Part shown: positions 16,954-27,423 of the stretch, in pieces
How the letters are laid out: every line of letters starts with the position of its first letter
Position numbering within the stretch: the first letter of the stretch is position 1
Assembly (NCBI RefSeq): GCF_003990645.1
Contig: NZ_RYZK01000009.1
Span: 96,931 to 160,930 of the forward strand
Direction of reading: 5' to 3'
DNA from: Shimia sediminis
Lineage (GTDB): Bacteria > Pseudomonadota > Alphaproteobacteria > Rhodobacterales > Rhodobacteraceae
DNA length: 64,000 nt
Made by a program: the position numbers and the translations under genes
Notes under the pieces: model-generated
The model's database searches: none
What the model saw: only the letters and a program-made list of their open reading frames with translations
Told to the model about the DNA's origin: nothing

Positions 16954-18042
16954 TCAAGCTGCCGAGAGCGCGATGAACCGCGCCAGGTGGTGGTCGACAT
17001 CGCCAAACCAATGATCAATCATCGTTATACGGCGGGCGAAATGTGAGAGCGCATATTCATCTGTCATGCCAATCCCACCATGCATTTGCACAGTTTCCTC
17101 CACCACAAGGGCACCAACGCGGCCGATCAGGTTCTTCGTGGCACTCACGTGCCTTTCGCGCGTCACAGGGTCCGCATCAAGATGGCCGGCAAGGTTGATT
17201 ACGGCGGAACGGGCCTGCTCGATCTCGATCAACACATCTGCCATGCGATGCTGGAGGGCCTGAAACTTGCCGATTGGCACACCGAACTGCTTGCGCTCTT
17301 TCAGATAGTCGAGGGTTAATGCCTTGGCCGCCTCCATGGCACCAAGTGCTTCGGCGCATATTGCAAGTGTTGCACGGGCATTGGCCATTTCCAGCGCGTC
17401 ATATCCCCCCTCCAACCGAGCCGAGGGCACTACGTTTTCAAGAACCACAGTTGCACCAGAGGTTCCGTCGTTGTTGACGTGATCGGTGATTGTGACACCG
17501 GCCGCGGCTGGGTCGACCAGGAACAACGCGATACCGTCCTTATCCCAGTCCTCGCCACTTTCTCGGGCAGAGACGATCAGATGCGTTGCCTGCGCCCCGT
17601 TCAGGACGTGATGTTTGGCGCCGGTCAAAACGCCGCCAGAAACCCGCGATGCCACATGGTTAAGGTCGTACCGGGCAAGCGGCTCGGCATGTGTGAGCGT
17701 CGCGATTGCGCCGCCCGAAATTACCGCTTCGACCAGATCGGCATCCTGTGCCACGAGCGATCCGACCAGAACTGCGGGCAGAACCGGTTCAATCACGCCA
17801 GCGCGCCCAAGCTCTTCGAAAACCACAGCGATGTCGAAGCCTGCGCCCCCGAAACCGCCCGTGTCTTCCGAAAACAACGCGCCAAGGACGCCAAGTTCGA
17901 CCAGCCCTTCATAGGTTTTCCTGTCATAAGGCGCACCGGACGCAATCGTCTTTCGGCGCGTTTCGTGGTCATAGGTGTCCGCAAGGAACCGTCCCAGGCT
18001 GTCCTGCAACATGCGGCGTTCGTCGGTCAGGTTGAAATCCAT
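16954..18042 (-). CDS. Acyl-CoA dehydrogenase, small subunit of a tandem pair (PimD-like)
   Basis: 362 residues of the FAD acyl-CoA dehydrogenase fold: MDFNLTDERRMLQDSLGRFL, GGFGGAGFDIAVVFEELGRAGV, KERKQFGVPIGKFQALQHRMAD and MHGGIGMTDEYALSHFARRI. The FAD-binding stretch is less canonical than in its partner at 18055 (ITDHVNNDGTSGATVV in place of the usual middle-domain motif). Adjacent large and small acyl-CoA dehydrogenases of about 398 and 362 residues recall PimC/PimD of dicarboxylate beta-oxidation and the alpha2beta2 enzymes of steroid side-chain degradation. RBS GGGAG precedes the ATG. Confidence 0.83.
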   Translation of the reverse strand: MDFNLTDERRMLQDSLGRFLADTYDHETRRKTIASGAPYDRKTYEGLVELGVLGALFSEDTGGFGGAGFDIAVVFEELGRAGVIEPVLPAVLVGSLVAQDADLVEAVISGGAIATLTHAEPLARYDLNHVASRVSGGVLTGAKHHVLNGAQATHLIVSARESGEDWDKDGIALFLVDPAAAGVTITDHVNNDGTSGATVVLENVVPSARLEGGYDALEMANARATLAICAEALGAMEAAKALTLDYLKERKQFGVPIGKFQALQHRMADVLIEIEQARSAVINLAGHLDADPVTRERHVSATKNLIGRVGALVVEETVQMHGGIGMTDEYALSHFARRITMIDHWFGDVDHHLARFIALSAA

Positions 18043-18054
18043 GTCGCGTCTCCC

Positions 18055-19251
18055 TCAGAGTCCCATGATCGCTTTGGTGATGATGGTGCGCTGCACCTCG
18101 TTCGACCCGCCAAAAATGGACAGTTTTCGATTGTTAAAATAGCTCGGCGATGAGGCAGCAGCATGTTCCGGCCCCATCATCTCGGCGTTGTCTCCGCCGT
18201 CCAGATAGTCTTCTTGAAACGGAAGCGCATCCGGACCTACCGCACGGCGCAAAAGCGAGGTCAGTTCCTGTCGAATGATTGTGCCTTTGACCTTGAGCAT
18301 CGAGCTTTCTGCCCCCGGCGCCTGTCCTTTGGCCGCAGCTGAGACCACCCGCAGGTTGGTTGTTGCCATGGCCATCAGGTCGATTTCGACCTGCGCAATG
18401 CGGGCGGCAAAATGCGGGTTCTCGGCAAGAGGTTTGCCGCCGGACTGCACTTTGGAGGCAACCTCTTTGACGGTTTCCAACGCGGCATTTGAAAACCCGA
18501 CGCCTGCAATATTTGTGCGCTCATGGGTCAGAAGGTATTTGGCATAGGTCCAGCCTTTGTTTTCTTCCCCCACAAGGTTCTCCGCTGGCACGCGCACGTT
18601 GTCGAAGAAAACTTCGTTCACTTCGGCCCCGCCATCGACAAGAACGATGGGCCGCACGGTGATGCCAGGCGTTTTCATATCAATCAGCAGGAAAGAGATT
18701 CCCTCTTGCTTCTTGACGTCCGGATCGGTGCGCACGAGACAGAAGATCCAGTTGGCGTGCTGACCAAGGGTCGTCCAGGTCTTCTGACCGTTTACCACGT
18801 AGTGATCGCCATCTCGTACGGCCCGTGTTTTGAGGGCAGCCAGATCAGATCCCGCGCCGGGCTCGGAGTATCCCTGACACCACCAGTCCTCGCCACTCAG
18901 GATGCGCGGCAAAAAGCGCTGGCGTTGTTCTTCTGAGCCGAATGCCATGAGAACCGGTGCCAGCATGGACAGGCCAAAAGGCACGAGACGAGGCGCATGG
19001 GCGCGACAACATTCGTCTTCGAATATCTGGCGCTGTACGGCATCCCATTCTGCGCCGCCATACTGTCTGGGCCAGTTTGGCGCAAGCCACCCCCGCGCAT
19101 TCAGCATGGCGTGCCAGTTTTCGCTATCCTGCTTGGTCAGGCGTTTACCAAGCCTCACCTTTTCCGTTAGGTCTCGGGGCAATGTCTCGATCAGCCAATC
19201 ACGCACTTCTTCGCGAAAGGCGTTTTGCTCGTCCGTATAGTTCAGGTCCAT
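18055..19251 (-). CDS. Acyl-CoA dehydrogenase, large subunit of a tandem pair (PimC-like)
   Basis: 398 residues from MDLNYTDEQNAFREEVRDWL. FAD and substrate motifs are well conserved: WCQGYSEPGAGSDLAALKTRA, GQKTWTTLGQHANWIFCLVRT, ERTNIAGVG and FGGSNEVQRTIITKAIMGL. I chose the ATG at 19251 because AGGAG lies 6-10 bases upstream and the family N-terminus starts there; the open frame reaches 19305 inside the thiolase gene. It introduces the alpha,beta double bond in an acyl-CoA, probably together with the small subunit gene 12 bases downstream, and delivers electrons to ETF. Confidence 0.87.
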   Translation of the reverse strand: MDLNYTDEQNAFREEVRDWLIETLPRDLTEKVRLGKRLTKQDSENWHAMLNARGWLAPNWPRQYGGAEWDAVQRQIFEDECCRAHAPRLVPFGLSMLAPVLMAFGSEEQRQRFLPRILSGEDWWCQGYSEPGAGSDLAALKTRAVRDGDHYVVNGQKTWTTLGQHANWIFCLVRTDPDVKKQEGISFLLIDMKTPGITVRPIVLVDGGAEVNEVFFDNVRVPAENLVGEENKGWTYAKYLLTHERTNIAGVGFSNAALETVKEVASKVQSGGKPLAENPHFAARIAQVEIDLMAMATTNLRVVSAAAKGQAPGAESSMLKVKGTIIRQELTSLLRRAVGPDALPFQEDYLDGGDNAEMMGPEHAAASSPSYFNNRKLSIFGGSNEVQRTIITKAIMGL

Positions 19252-19261
19252 CACGGGTCTC

Positions 19262-20437
<1,176 letters not shown>

Positions 20438-20449
20438 GGATCGGTCTCC

Positions 20450-22540
20450 TTACCGGTTCAGCGAGGCAAAAGTCTTGCCCTCAGCGACGAGTTGTTCAAG
20501 AAGTGGCGCAGGCTGCCAGAAAAAATCGTCTTCTTTCTGGAAAGCTTTGATGTCATTCAGGATTTTCTCGAGTCCGACTGTATCCGCATAGTGCAGCGGT
20601 CCACCGCGCCAGCGCGGGAATCCGTAGCCGTTGAGCAGGGTCATATCCACATCGAGCGGGCGCAGGGCAATCCCTTCGCCAACCACGCGGGCGGATTCAT
20701 TGACCATGGCCGCCATGTAGCGATCGATAATTTCCCCATCACTGATTTCGCGGGGCGTGATGCCTTTGCCGGAGCGTTCTGCTTCGATGATCTCCAAAAC
20801 CTCGGGGTCAGGCGCTTCACTCCGGTCGTCACCATGGATGTAAAAACCACGCCCGGTTTTGCGCCCAAAGCGGCCTTTTTCACAGATACGGTCCGCAAAC
20901 TCGGCATATTGCTCGCGCGGATCCCGGTCCGGTGCCCGACGCTTGCGCGAGGCCCAGCCAATGTCCAATCCGGCAAGATCCGCAACGCGGAACAGGCCCA
21001 TGGCCAGGCCGAACTCTTCCATGGCACGGTCAACATCATAAGGGCTGGCGCCCGCCAGAACCGCGCCATTCACGGCCTTGGCATAGGCATTCAGGATGCG
21101 GTTGCCGATGAACCCGTCACAAACGCCAGCGCGCACGGCGATTTTCTTCATGCGCTTGGCCAAAGCAAACCCCGAGGCCACAACATCTGCAGAAGTCTTG
21201 TCAGCAACCACGACTTCGAGCAGGCGCATGACATGGGCTGGCGAAAAGAAGTGCAGGCCAATGACATCCTCAGGACGGTTGGTCATGGCTGCGATGTCGT
21301 TGATGTCGAGATAAGAGGTGTTTGACGCAAGAATTGCGCCTGGCTTGCAAATTTTGTCGAGCTTACCGAAAACGTCCTGCTTGACCTCCATGCTTTCAAA
21401 CACGGCTTCGATCACAAGATCGGCCTGCGCAAAATCCGCATAATCCGTTGTGGTACGGAACTTCCCACCAACGATGGCGTCGAACTTGGCCTGTGCGAGC
21501 TTGCCGCGTTTTACAGCCCCTGAGAGATGGCCCGTGACTGTTGCAGCGGCTTTGTCTGCCGCTTCTTGGTCGCGCTCTGCCAAGGTTACATCGAGACCTG
21601 CAAGCAGGGCGCTGGTTGCAATTCCAGCCCCCATCGTGCCGCCGCCAATCACGCCAACCTGCTGGATGTCGCGCGGGGCGCCCGTTTTGATTTCTGGTAC
21701 TTTCGCGACTTCACGTTCACCAAAGAAGGCGTGGACCATCGCGGCGCGTTGCGGATCATTGTAAAGCTCCATGAACAGCTCGCGTTCGCGGGTCATGCCC
21801 TCGTCAAACGGTAGGGTCATGGCCGCTTCAATGGCTTTCATGCAGTTGACGGGAGCCTTCAGGCCGCGCGCCTTTTTGGCAACGGCGGCCTGCATCTTTG
21901 CAAAATCCTCTGCATCAATTGCACTGGCTTCACGCGCACTCGTCGGGCGAGCCTTGGCGCCTTCCGCAACCAACCGTTCTGCCATTGCGATCCCGGCTGC
22001 GCGGACGTCATCACCTTGCGCAATCTCATCGATCAACCCCAGCTCCAGCGCCTCTTTAGCGCCGATCATGCCGCCGCCAGTGATCATCTGTACTGCCTTG
22101 GCGATAGGCACGATCCGTGGCAACCGCTGGGTTCCACCCGCGCCAGGCAGGATACCCAGATTAACCTCTGGCAGACCAAAACGTGCCGAAGCAAGCGCCA
22201 CCCGGTAGTGCGCGCCCAGTGCTGTTTCCAGCCCGCCACCCAATGCCGTACCGTGCAACGCCGCAACGGTAGGAGTCGAGACCAGCTCAATTTGGTTGAT
22301 AACATCAGGAAGACTTGGTGGCATCGGAGGCTTGCCAAACTCGCGAATGTCCGCGCCAGCGATGAATGTCCGGCCAGCCCCGTAGATAACAATTGCCTTC
22401 ACAGCCTCATCAGCATCTGCCGCCAGGACAGTCTCGACCAACCCCTGGCGCACGGCCTGGCTCAATGCGTTTACGGGCGGATTGTCGATTTCAATAATGG
22501 CAAGGCCGTTCTCAACGGTCATGCGAACCGGGTCGGTCAT
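20450..22540 (-). CDS. Bifunctional enoyl-CoA hydratase/3-hydroxyacyl-CoA dehydrogenase (FadJ/PimF-like)
   Basis: 696 residues. The N-terminal crotonase domain (about 1-190) contains GAGRTFIAGADIREFG and the hydratase Glu region LGILPGAGGTQRLPRI. An NAD-binding Rossmann domain begins near residue 296 (QQVGVIGGGTMGAGIATSALLAG), and the dehydrogenase C-terminal domains follow (GLHFFSPAHVMRLLEVV, GFIGNRILNAY). It performs two successive beta-oxidation steps. First gene of the operon running to the IclR gene, with AGGAGAT upstream of its ATG. No acyl-CoA ligase gene is in the operon. Confidence 0.93.
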   Translation of the reverse strand: MTDPVRMTVENGLAIIEIDNPPVNALSQAVRQGLVETVLAADADEAVKAIVIYGAGRTFIAGADIREFGKPPMPPSLPDVINQIELVSTPTVAALHGTALGGGLETALGAHYRVALASARFGLPEVNLGILPGAGGTQRLPRIVPIAKAVQMITGGGMIGAKEALELGLIDEIAQGDDVRAAGIAMAERLVAEGAKARPTSAREASAIDAEDFAKMQAAVAKKARGLKAPVNCMKAIEAAMTLPFDEGMTRERELFMELYNDPQRAAMVHAFFGEREVAKVPEIKTGAPRDIQQVGVIGGGTMGAGIATSALLAGLDVTLAERDQEAADKAAATVTGHLSGAVKRGKLAQAKFDAIVGGKFRTTTDYADFAQADLVIEAVFESMEVKQDVFGKLDKICKPGAILASNTSYLDINDIAAMTNRPEDVIGLHFFSPAHVMRLLEVVVADKTSADVVASGFALAKRMKKIAVRAGVCDGFIGNRILNAYAKAVNGAVLAGASPYDVDRAMEEFGLAMGLFRVADLAGLDIGWASRKRRAPDRDPREQYAEFADRICEKGRFGRKTGRGFYIHGDDRSEAPDPEVLEIIEAERSGKGITPREISDGEIIDRYMAAMVNESARVVGEGIALRPLDVDMTLLNGYGFPRWRGGPLHYADTVGLEKILNDIKAFQKEDDFFWQPAPLLEQLVAEGKTFASLNR

Positions 22541-22661
22541 GGGGATCTCCTAAGAATGGTCGGCAAAACAGGATTCGCCGCGCTGCAATAATTTTACAAT
22601 GTAAAATTCACAAAATATACCTAAGAAATTCGTGACGCCGCGCCACTAAGCGTTGAGTCTT

Positions 22662-24302
22662 CTATTTTTCGCTAGCATCACGAGAGTTTGCCGCCAATTC
22701 GCCTTCCCAAAAAACGGGTGCAATCTTGGCGTCGGGCGTGTCGTGTTGGTAAGACGGCGTCATAATCTGCACTTCGTTTTCATTGAACACGTCGATGACA
22801 TTCTTGTGCAGCTCACTCATCAGTTGCGGCAGAGAAGAACTTCGCGTGGTAAACGCATTGATCTGATAGTTGATCGCATAGTCCGCCAACGCTTCGACCA
22901 AAACAAACGGGGCGGGATTCTTCTTGAGACCCGTTGTACGCTCCGCAGCATTCAGCAACATCGCTTCAATTTTTTCGCGCGGCTCTTCATACCCAATCCC
23001 AACCGTGGTGTGCAGCAGCAGGCCCTTGCCATCCAGTTTGGCCGAGTAGTTCTTAACCTCGGAGGCCAGAAGTTTGGCGTTGGGAATACTGACCAGCTCG
23101 TTCTTGACTGTGCGAAGGTAGGTTTCCATCAGCTTGATGTTGATGACGTCACCGTAATACTCACCAACAAGGATGCGATCTCCGACCTTCATGCTGCGCT
23201 TGTAGAGAACAAACAATCCGGCCAACGAGTTGGAAATGACCGAATTGGAGCCGAGGGAGACCATCAAGCCCAAGAAGATTGTCAGGCCCTGAAAGGCCGC
23301 AGAATCCGAGCCCGGAATGTACGGGAAGCACAGTACAATGGCCATCAGGATCAGACCAAGACGCACCAGGCTATAGGTCGGCCAAATCCATTGAGGCTCA
23401 AAGTTCTTGAGCGCTATTGTCCCTTGCTCGACGTTCTCAAAAAACAGCCGGACACCGCGGATGGCAAAACTGGTGACCCAGGAAATGATCGCGATGACGA
23501 TCAGGTTTGGCACATATGACACCGCCCCTTTTGCGAGGTCCACAATGGGATCGGTCACATACTTGATCAATAGCGACGCGATGGGCCTGGTTTCAGGAAA
23601 GGCCAGCAATACGAAAGACAAGTAGTAATAGAAGCCCACAAAGAGGGTCAGATCCAGGAAAAGGCGCATCACATATTCAGCCAACCGCGCGACCGCCTGA
23701 CTTTGCACCATTTCTTTGGTGGCCTCCTGAACCGCCTTGAAGCGATGGCGCACCATACGACCAAGGAATGCAGGTAACCGGCGTCGGATCATCACGATAA
23801 GTGCGCAATAGGTGATAAAGACAGCAGTCCAGATCAGCGCAGTTGTCGCGCTTTGGGCAATCGCTTCGTCGGTGCGGCTCTCTCGATAGGCGAGGATCGC
23901 TGCCTCAATCGCATCGGATTGCAGTTCGACAACCACAACCATGTCCATTTGCTCGAGTTCTGCGTCGGCCTCGGTCGCAATGGTGATGAGCTGGCCTTCG
24001 GCGTAGATCTCGATGCCAATACCCACCCGCCGGGTTGTCATGACCACGCTTTTGGCAACGCTGGACTTCGCCACTTCTAGAATACGCTCTGAGATCTTTG
24101 CGGCGCGCTCGTCCGCAGGCAGTGCAGAGGAGCCACGCACATTAAATAGCGCCTCTCCGTCAAAAATCACCGGCTGAGCAAACTCTGTTGCCGTTTCCCG
24201 AGCCGCCTCTTCGTCCGGTTCGCTGCTTTGGGCGACCCCAGTCCCTGACCAGGAAAACGCCAATAGAATGCACAGAACAAGGCTGCGAAGTACCAGTTGC
24301 AT
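22662..24302 (-). CDS. MscS-family mechanosensitive channel with large N-terminal periplasmic region
   Basis: 546 residues from MQLVLRSLVLCILLAFSWSG, a signal peptide. I preferred the ATG at 24302, preceded by a GGGGAGGGG ribosome site; the open frame continues 70 codons upstream without sense. Residues about 25-145 form a periplasmic domain. Several membrane helices follow, then the MscS pore/beta domain (SNSVISNSLAGLFVLYKRSM, KVGDRILVGEYYGDVINI) and the C-terminal alpha/beta domain. It should release solutes on hypo-osmotic shock. Monocistronic between the beta-oxidation and hpa clusters. Confidence 0.85.
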   Translation of the reverse strand: MQLVLRSLVLCILLAFSWSGTGVAQSSEPDEEAARETATEFAQPVIFDGEALFNVRGSSALPADERAAKISERILEVAKSSVAKSVVMTTRRVGIGIEIYAEGQLITIATEADAELEQMDMVVVVELQSDAIEAAILAYRESRTDEAIAQSATTALIWTAVFITYCALIVMIRRRLPAFLGRMVRHRFKAVQEATKEMVQSQAVARLAEYVMRLFLDLTLFVGFYYYLSFVLLAFPETRPIASLLIKYVTDPIVDLAKGAVSYVPNLIVIAIISWVTSFAIRGVRLFFENVEQGTIALKNFEPQWIWPTYSLVRLGLILMAIVLCFPYIPGSDSAAFQGLTIFLGLMVSLGSNSVISNSLAGLFVLYKRSMKVGDRILVGEYYGDVINIKLMETYLRTVKNELVSIPNAKLLASEVKNYSAKLDGKGLLLHTTVGIGYEEPREKIEAMLLNAAERTTGLKKNPAPFVLVEALADYAINYQINAFTTRSSSLPQLMSELHKNVIDVFNENEVQIMTPSYQHDTPDAKIAPVFWEGELAANSRDASEK

Positions 24303-24387
24303 CTCACCCCTCCCCAAGGGCCGAAGCAGTAAGCCGCCTCGTCCATGGTATGCTACAGGTGTAAGACGCAAACTCAACAACAGAGTG

Positions 24388-24765
24388 TCATAGATGATCC
24401 CGGATGGTGCCCGTTTTCGGCGATAGGCTGGCATCAATGTCGCGCATTTCCAGCGATAAAGCCAAAGATCGCGTCGCCAATACCGGAGCCAGAAACACCT
24501 TCGCCGCCTCAAAGACTGTTTTGGCAGCTGCTTCTTTCACGTCCTGCGGGCGCCCTTCTCGCAGACGGATTGAGATGTCAACAAAGCCGTGTTTAGCGTC
24601 TCCGTCTGCAATGGCATAGTGTTCTGCGCGAAACGCTCTGACCCGAATTCCTGGCATCGGGAATGCTTCGATTTCAGCAGCAGCTTTACGAATGGCCTCG
24701 CAAAATTCGCTCATATCCACCGCGTCTTCCAAGTTTGCTGAATACTCGATGATGAAATGTGGCAT
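24388..24765 (-). CDS. hpaF: 5-carboxymethyl-2-hydroxymuconate delta-isomerase
   Basis: 125 residues of the CHMI family, related to 4-oxalocrotonate tautomerase, with the catalytic Pro2 (Pro1 after Met removal) in MPHFIIEYSANLEDAVDM. Other family stretches are VRAFRAEHYAIADGD and FVDISIRLREGR. It isomerises CHM to 5-oxo-pent-3-ene-1,2,5-tricarboxylate in the homoprotocatechuate meta-cleavage pathway. It is transcribed divergently from hpaEDGH across a 169-base AT-rich gap that probably holds the shared control region. Confidence 0.9.
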   Translation of the reverse strand: MPHFIIEYSANLEDAVDMSEFCEAIRKAAAEIEAFPMPGIRVRAFRAEHYAIADGDAKHGFVDISIRLREGRPQDVKEAAAKTVFEAAKVFLAPVLATRSLALSLEMRDIDASLSPKTGTIRDHL

Positions 24766-24776
24766 ATGGAATCCTG

Positions 24777-24871
24777 ACTTAACTTGCTTAATAAATTAAG
24801 TTTTAGCCAGGCGGCGTGTCAAAGTATTTCCCTAATCAGTGCAGATCAAAATTTTAGTTGACATGTTAAGT
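24777..24871. promoter_or_regulatory. Candidate shared control region of the divergent hpaF and hpaEDGH transcripts
   Basis: This AT-rich stretch contains ACTTAA (24777-24782) and TTAAGT (24796-24801) as inverted half-sites, with a further TTAAGT at 24866-24871. TTGACA at 24858-24863 is a candidate -35 box for hpaE; the matching -10 is weak (TACCCT near 24882). The repeated half-site suggests a dimeric repressor such as an HpaR-like MarR protein, but no regulator gene of that type is in the window. Confidence 0.4.
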
Positions 24872-24934
24872 AATTTCTCGCTACCCTCCATCAACAGAAC
24901 ATCCCATCCACACGGGACCACGAAGGAGCATCTT

Positions 24935-26443
24935 ATGAGCGCACTTGCAACCAACCTTGAAAAGCTGGACGGCTACCTCGCTCGGTTTCGTGAAACCGGC
25001 ATCAAACATCGCATCGGCGGCAAGGATTGCGACGGTTCGGCCGGAACATTCCAGTCCACTTCTCCCGTCAACAAAACTGTGATTTGCGACGTCGCACGCG
25101 GGGATGCCAGCGACATCGACGCTGCAGCCCGCGCTGCAAAAGACGCTTTTCCGGCGTGGCGCGACATGCCTGCGTTAGAGCGCAAAAAAATCCTGATCCG
25201 TATTGCAGAAGGCATCGAAGCCCGCGCCGAAGAGATTGCCCTGTGCGAATGCTGGGACACAGGGCAGGCTTTGCGGTTCATGTCCAAAGCGGCCATTCGC
25301 GGCGCTGAAAACTTTCGGTATTTCGCGGACCAGGTAACCTCGGCACGTGACGGAAAGCAGCTGCAGTCACCGACACTCATGAATGTCACGACCCGCGTTC
25401 CAATTGGCCCGGTTGGCGTCATCACCCCCTGGAACACACCCTTTATGCTGTCGACATGGAAGATTGCCCCAGCCCTCGCCGCCGGATGCACTGTTGTTCA
25501 CAAGCCAGCCGAGCTTTCCCCCTTGTCAGCGCGTATTTTGGTTGAAATCGCGGAAGAAGCTGGCCTGCCTCCGGGTGTTTGGAACATGGTCAACGGCTTT
25601 GGAGAGGATGCCGGCAAGGCACTTTGTGAGCACCGGGCCATCAAAGCCATCGCATTTGTTGGTGAGAGCAGCACGGGCAGCCTGATCCAGAAACAAGGCG
25701 CAGACACGCTGAAACGTTGCCACTTGGAACTGGGCGGCAAAAACCCGGTGATTGTATTTGACGACGCCGATCTGGATCGAGCGCTGGATGCGGTGATCTT
25801 CATGATCTACTCGATCAATGGTGAGCGCTGCACGTCGTCCTCACGACTGCTGGTCCAGGATAGCATCCGCGAAGAGTTTGAAGCCCGCCTGATCGCGCGT
25901 GTCAATAACATCAAGGTTGGCAACCCGCTGGATCCTGAAACCGTCATCGGCCCATTGGTTGGCGAGGAACACTTCAACAAGGTGACGTCCTATTTCGACA
26001 TCGCCAAGGAAGGCGGCGCAACCATTGCTGCCGGCGGTGTGACCGTTGGAGACGAAGGTTATTTCGTGCGGCCCACGTTGTTTACCGGTGCCAACAATCA
26101 GATGCGCATTGCGCAGGAAGAGATCTTTGGCCCGGTCCTGACCTCGATCCCGTTTTCCACGGAAGAGGAAGCCTTGGAAATCGCCAATGACACGGACTAT
26201 GGGCTGACCGGCTACCTGTGGACCAACGACCTGCAACGCTCGCTCCGCTTCACCGAAAAGCTCGAAGCTGGCATGATCTGGGTGAACTCGGAGAACGTTC
26301 GCCACCTGCCCACGCCCTTTGGTGGAGTCAAGGCCAGCGGCATTGGCCGAGACGGAGGCGACTGGTCATTCGAATTCTACATGGAACAGAAGCATATCGG
26401 CTTTGCCACCGGTGAACACCGAATACCGCGTCTCGGCGCATAA
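24935..26443 (+). CDS. hpaE: 5-carboxymethyl-2-hydroxymuconate semialdehyde dehydrogenase
   Basis: 502-residue NAD-dependent aldehyde dehydrogenase that oxidises the ring-cleavage product CHMS to CHM. Catalytic residues are visible: Asn167 in TPWNTPF, Glu265 in HLELGGKNPV and Cys299 in NGERCTSSSRLL. I chose the ATG at 24935 (MSALATNLEKL), preceded by GAAGGAG at good distance; the open frame starts 96 bases earlier inside the control region. It is the first gene of the plus-strand hpa operon. The neighbours (hpaF, hpaD, hpaG, hpaH) fix the substrate assignment. Confidence 0.93.
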   Translation: MSALATNLEKLDGYLARFRETGIKHRIGGKDCDGSAGTFQSTSPVNKTVICDVARGDASDIDAAARAAKDAFPAWRDMPALERKKILIRIAEGIEARAEEIALCECWDTGQALRFMSKAAIRGAENFRYFADQVTSARDGKQLQSPTLMNVTTRVPIGPVGVITPWNTPFMLSTWKIAPALAAGCTVVHKPAELSPLSARILVEIAEEAGLPPGVWNMVNGFGEDAGKALCEHRAIKAIAFVGESSTGSLIQKQGADTLKRCHLELGGKNPVIVFDDADLDRALDAVIFMIYSINGERCTSSSRLLVQDSIREEFEARLIARVNNIKVGNPLDPETVIGPLVGEEHFNKVTSYFDIAKEGGATIAAGGVTVGDEGYFVRPTLFTGANNQMRIAQEEIFGPVLTSIPFSTEEEALEIANDTDYGLTGYLWTNDLQRSLRFTEKLEAGMIWVNSENVRHLPTPFGGVKASGIGRDGGDWSFEFYMEQKHIGFATGEHRIPRLGA

Positions 26444-26483
26444 GAAGACCACTGGAAACGCGCGACATTTGGGAGGAAAACCT

Positions 26484-27338
26484 ATGGGAGAGATTGTTCT
26501 CGCCGCCAAGATGACTCATGTACCGACCATGCTCATGTCCGAGCAGGACGGCCCCGTCAAAGGCAAGCGTCAAGCCGCCATTGACGGCCACCGCGAGATT
26601 GCCCGCCGCGCTAAGGAGCTGGGGGCTGACACCGTGGTGATCTGCGACACGCATTGGGTGATCAACGCGGGCTTTCACATCAACAGCAACAACCGTTTTG
26701 AAGGGCTGTTCACGTCAAACGAGTTTCCACAGTTCATCCAGAACCTGCCCTATGAATACCAAGGCAACCCGGAACTGGGCGACGCGATTGCGGCCAAGGC
26801 CAGCGACATGGGCGTCTACACACTCTCGCATCGGTTAGACTCGCTGGAGCTGGAGTATGGCTCGCTCGTGCCCATGCGTTTCATGAGCCGCGAACATGAC
26901 ATGAAGGTCGTCTCCATCGCCGCCTGGTGCACCGTGCACGACCATGACGAAAGCCGCGTCATCGGTGAGGCCATTCGCGCAGCTGTAGAAGCCAGCGACA
27001 GCAAGGTGTTGCTGGTGGCGTCCGGTTCGCTCAGCCACAAGATCTGGTCGAACAAGGACTATGCGCCCAACAACGGCACCTTCACAATTTCCAGCGAGTT
27101 CAACCGCCAGATGGACCTGCACGTTTTGGAGATGTGGAAGAATGGCGATCACGCAACCTTTCTCAAGATGCTGGGTGACTATGCCAACTTTTGCTGCGGC
27201 GAAGGCTCGATGCATGACACCGCCATGCTCTATGGCGCGCTCGGCTGGGACAACTATGATGCGAAATGCGAGGTCGTGACCGAGTACTTTCCGTCTTCGG
27301 GTACCGGGCAGACTAACGTGATCTTTCCGGTTCAATAA
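26484..27338 (+). CDS. hpaD: 3,4-dihydroxyphenylacetate 2,3-dioxygenase
   Basis: 284 residues, the length of the class III (LigB-type) extradiol dioxygenase HpaD. It opens the ring of homoprotocatechuate between C2 and C3 using Fe(II). Recognisable parts: MGEIVLAAKMTHVPTMLM (His metal-ligand region), DTVVICDTHWVINAGFH (second His region) and SGSLSHKIW. The ATG at 26484 has GGGAGGAAAA just upstream; a longer frame overlaps the end of hpaE and is not needed. Confidence 0.93.
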   Translation: MGEIVLAAKMTHVPTMLMSEQDGPVKGKRQAAIDGHREIARRAKELGADTVVICDTHWVINAGFHINSNNRFEGLFTSNEFPQFIQNLPYEYQGNPELGDAIAAKASDMGVYTLSHRLDSLELEYGSLVPMRFMSREHDMKVVSIAAWCTVHDHDESRVIGEAIRAAVEASDSKVLLVASGSLSHKIWSNKDYAPNNGTFTISSEFNRQMDLHVLEMWKNGDHATFLKMLGDYANFCCGEGSMHDTAMLYGALGWDNYDAKCEVVTEYFPSSGTGQTNVIFPVQ

Positions 27339-27423
27339 GGAACCGCAAGGAACCGCGCCCTCTGGCGTGATGGTCAGAGGGCTGAATTTGAGTATTTTTG
27401 GCAATACGAAGCAGGGGTTTGGG

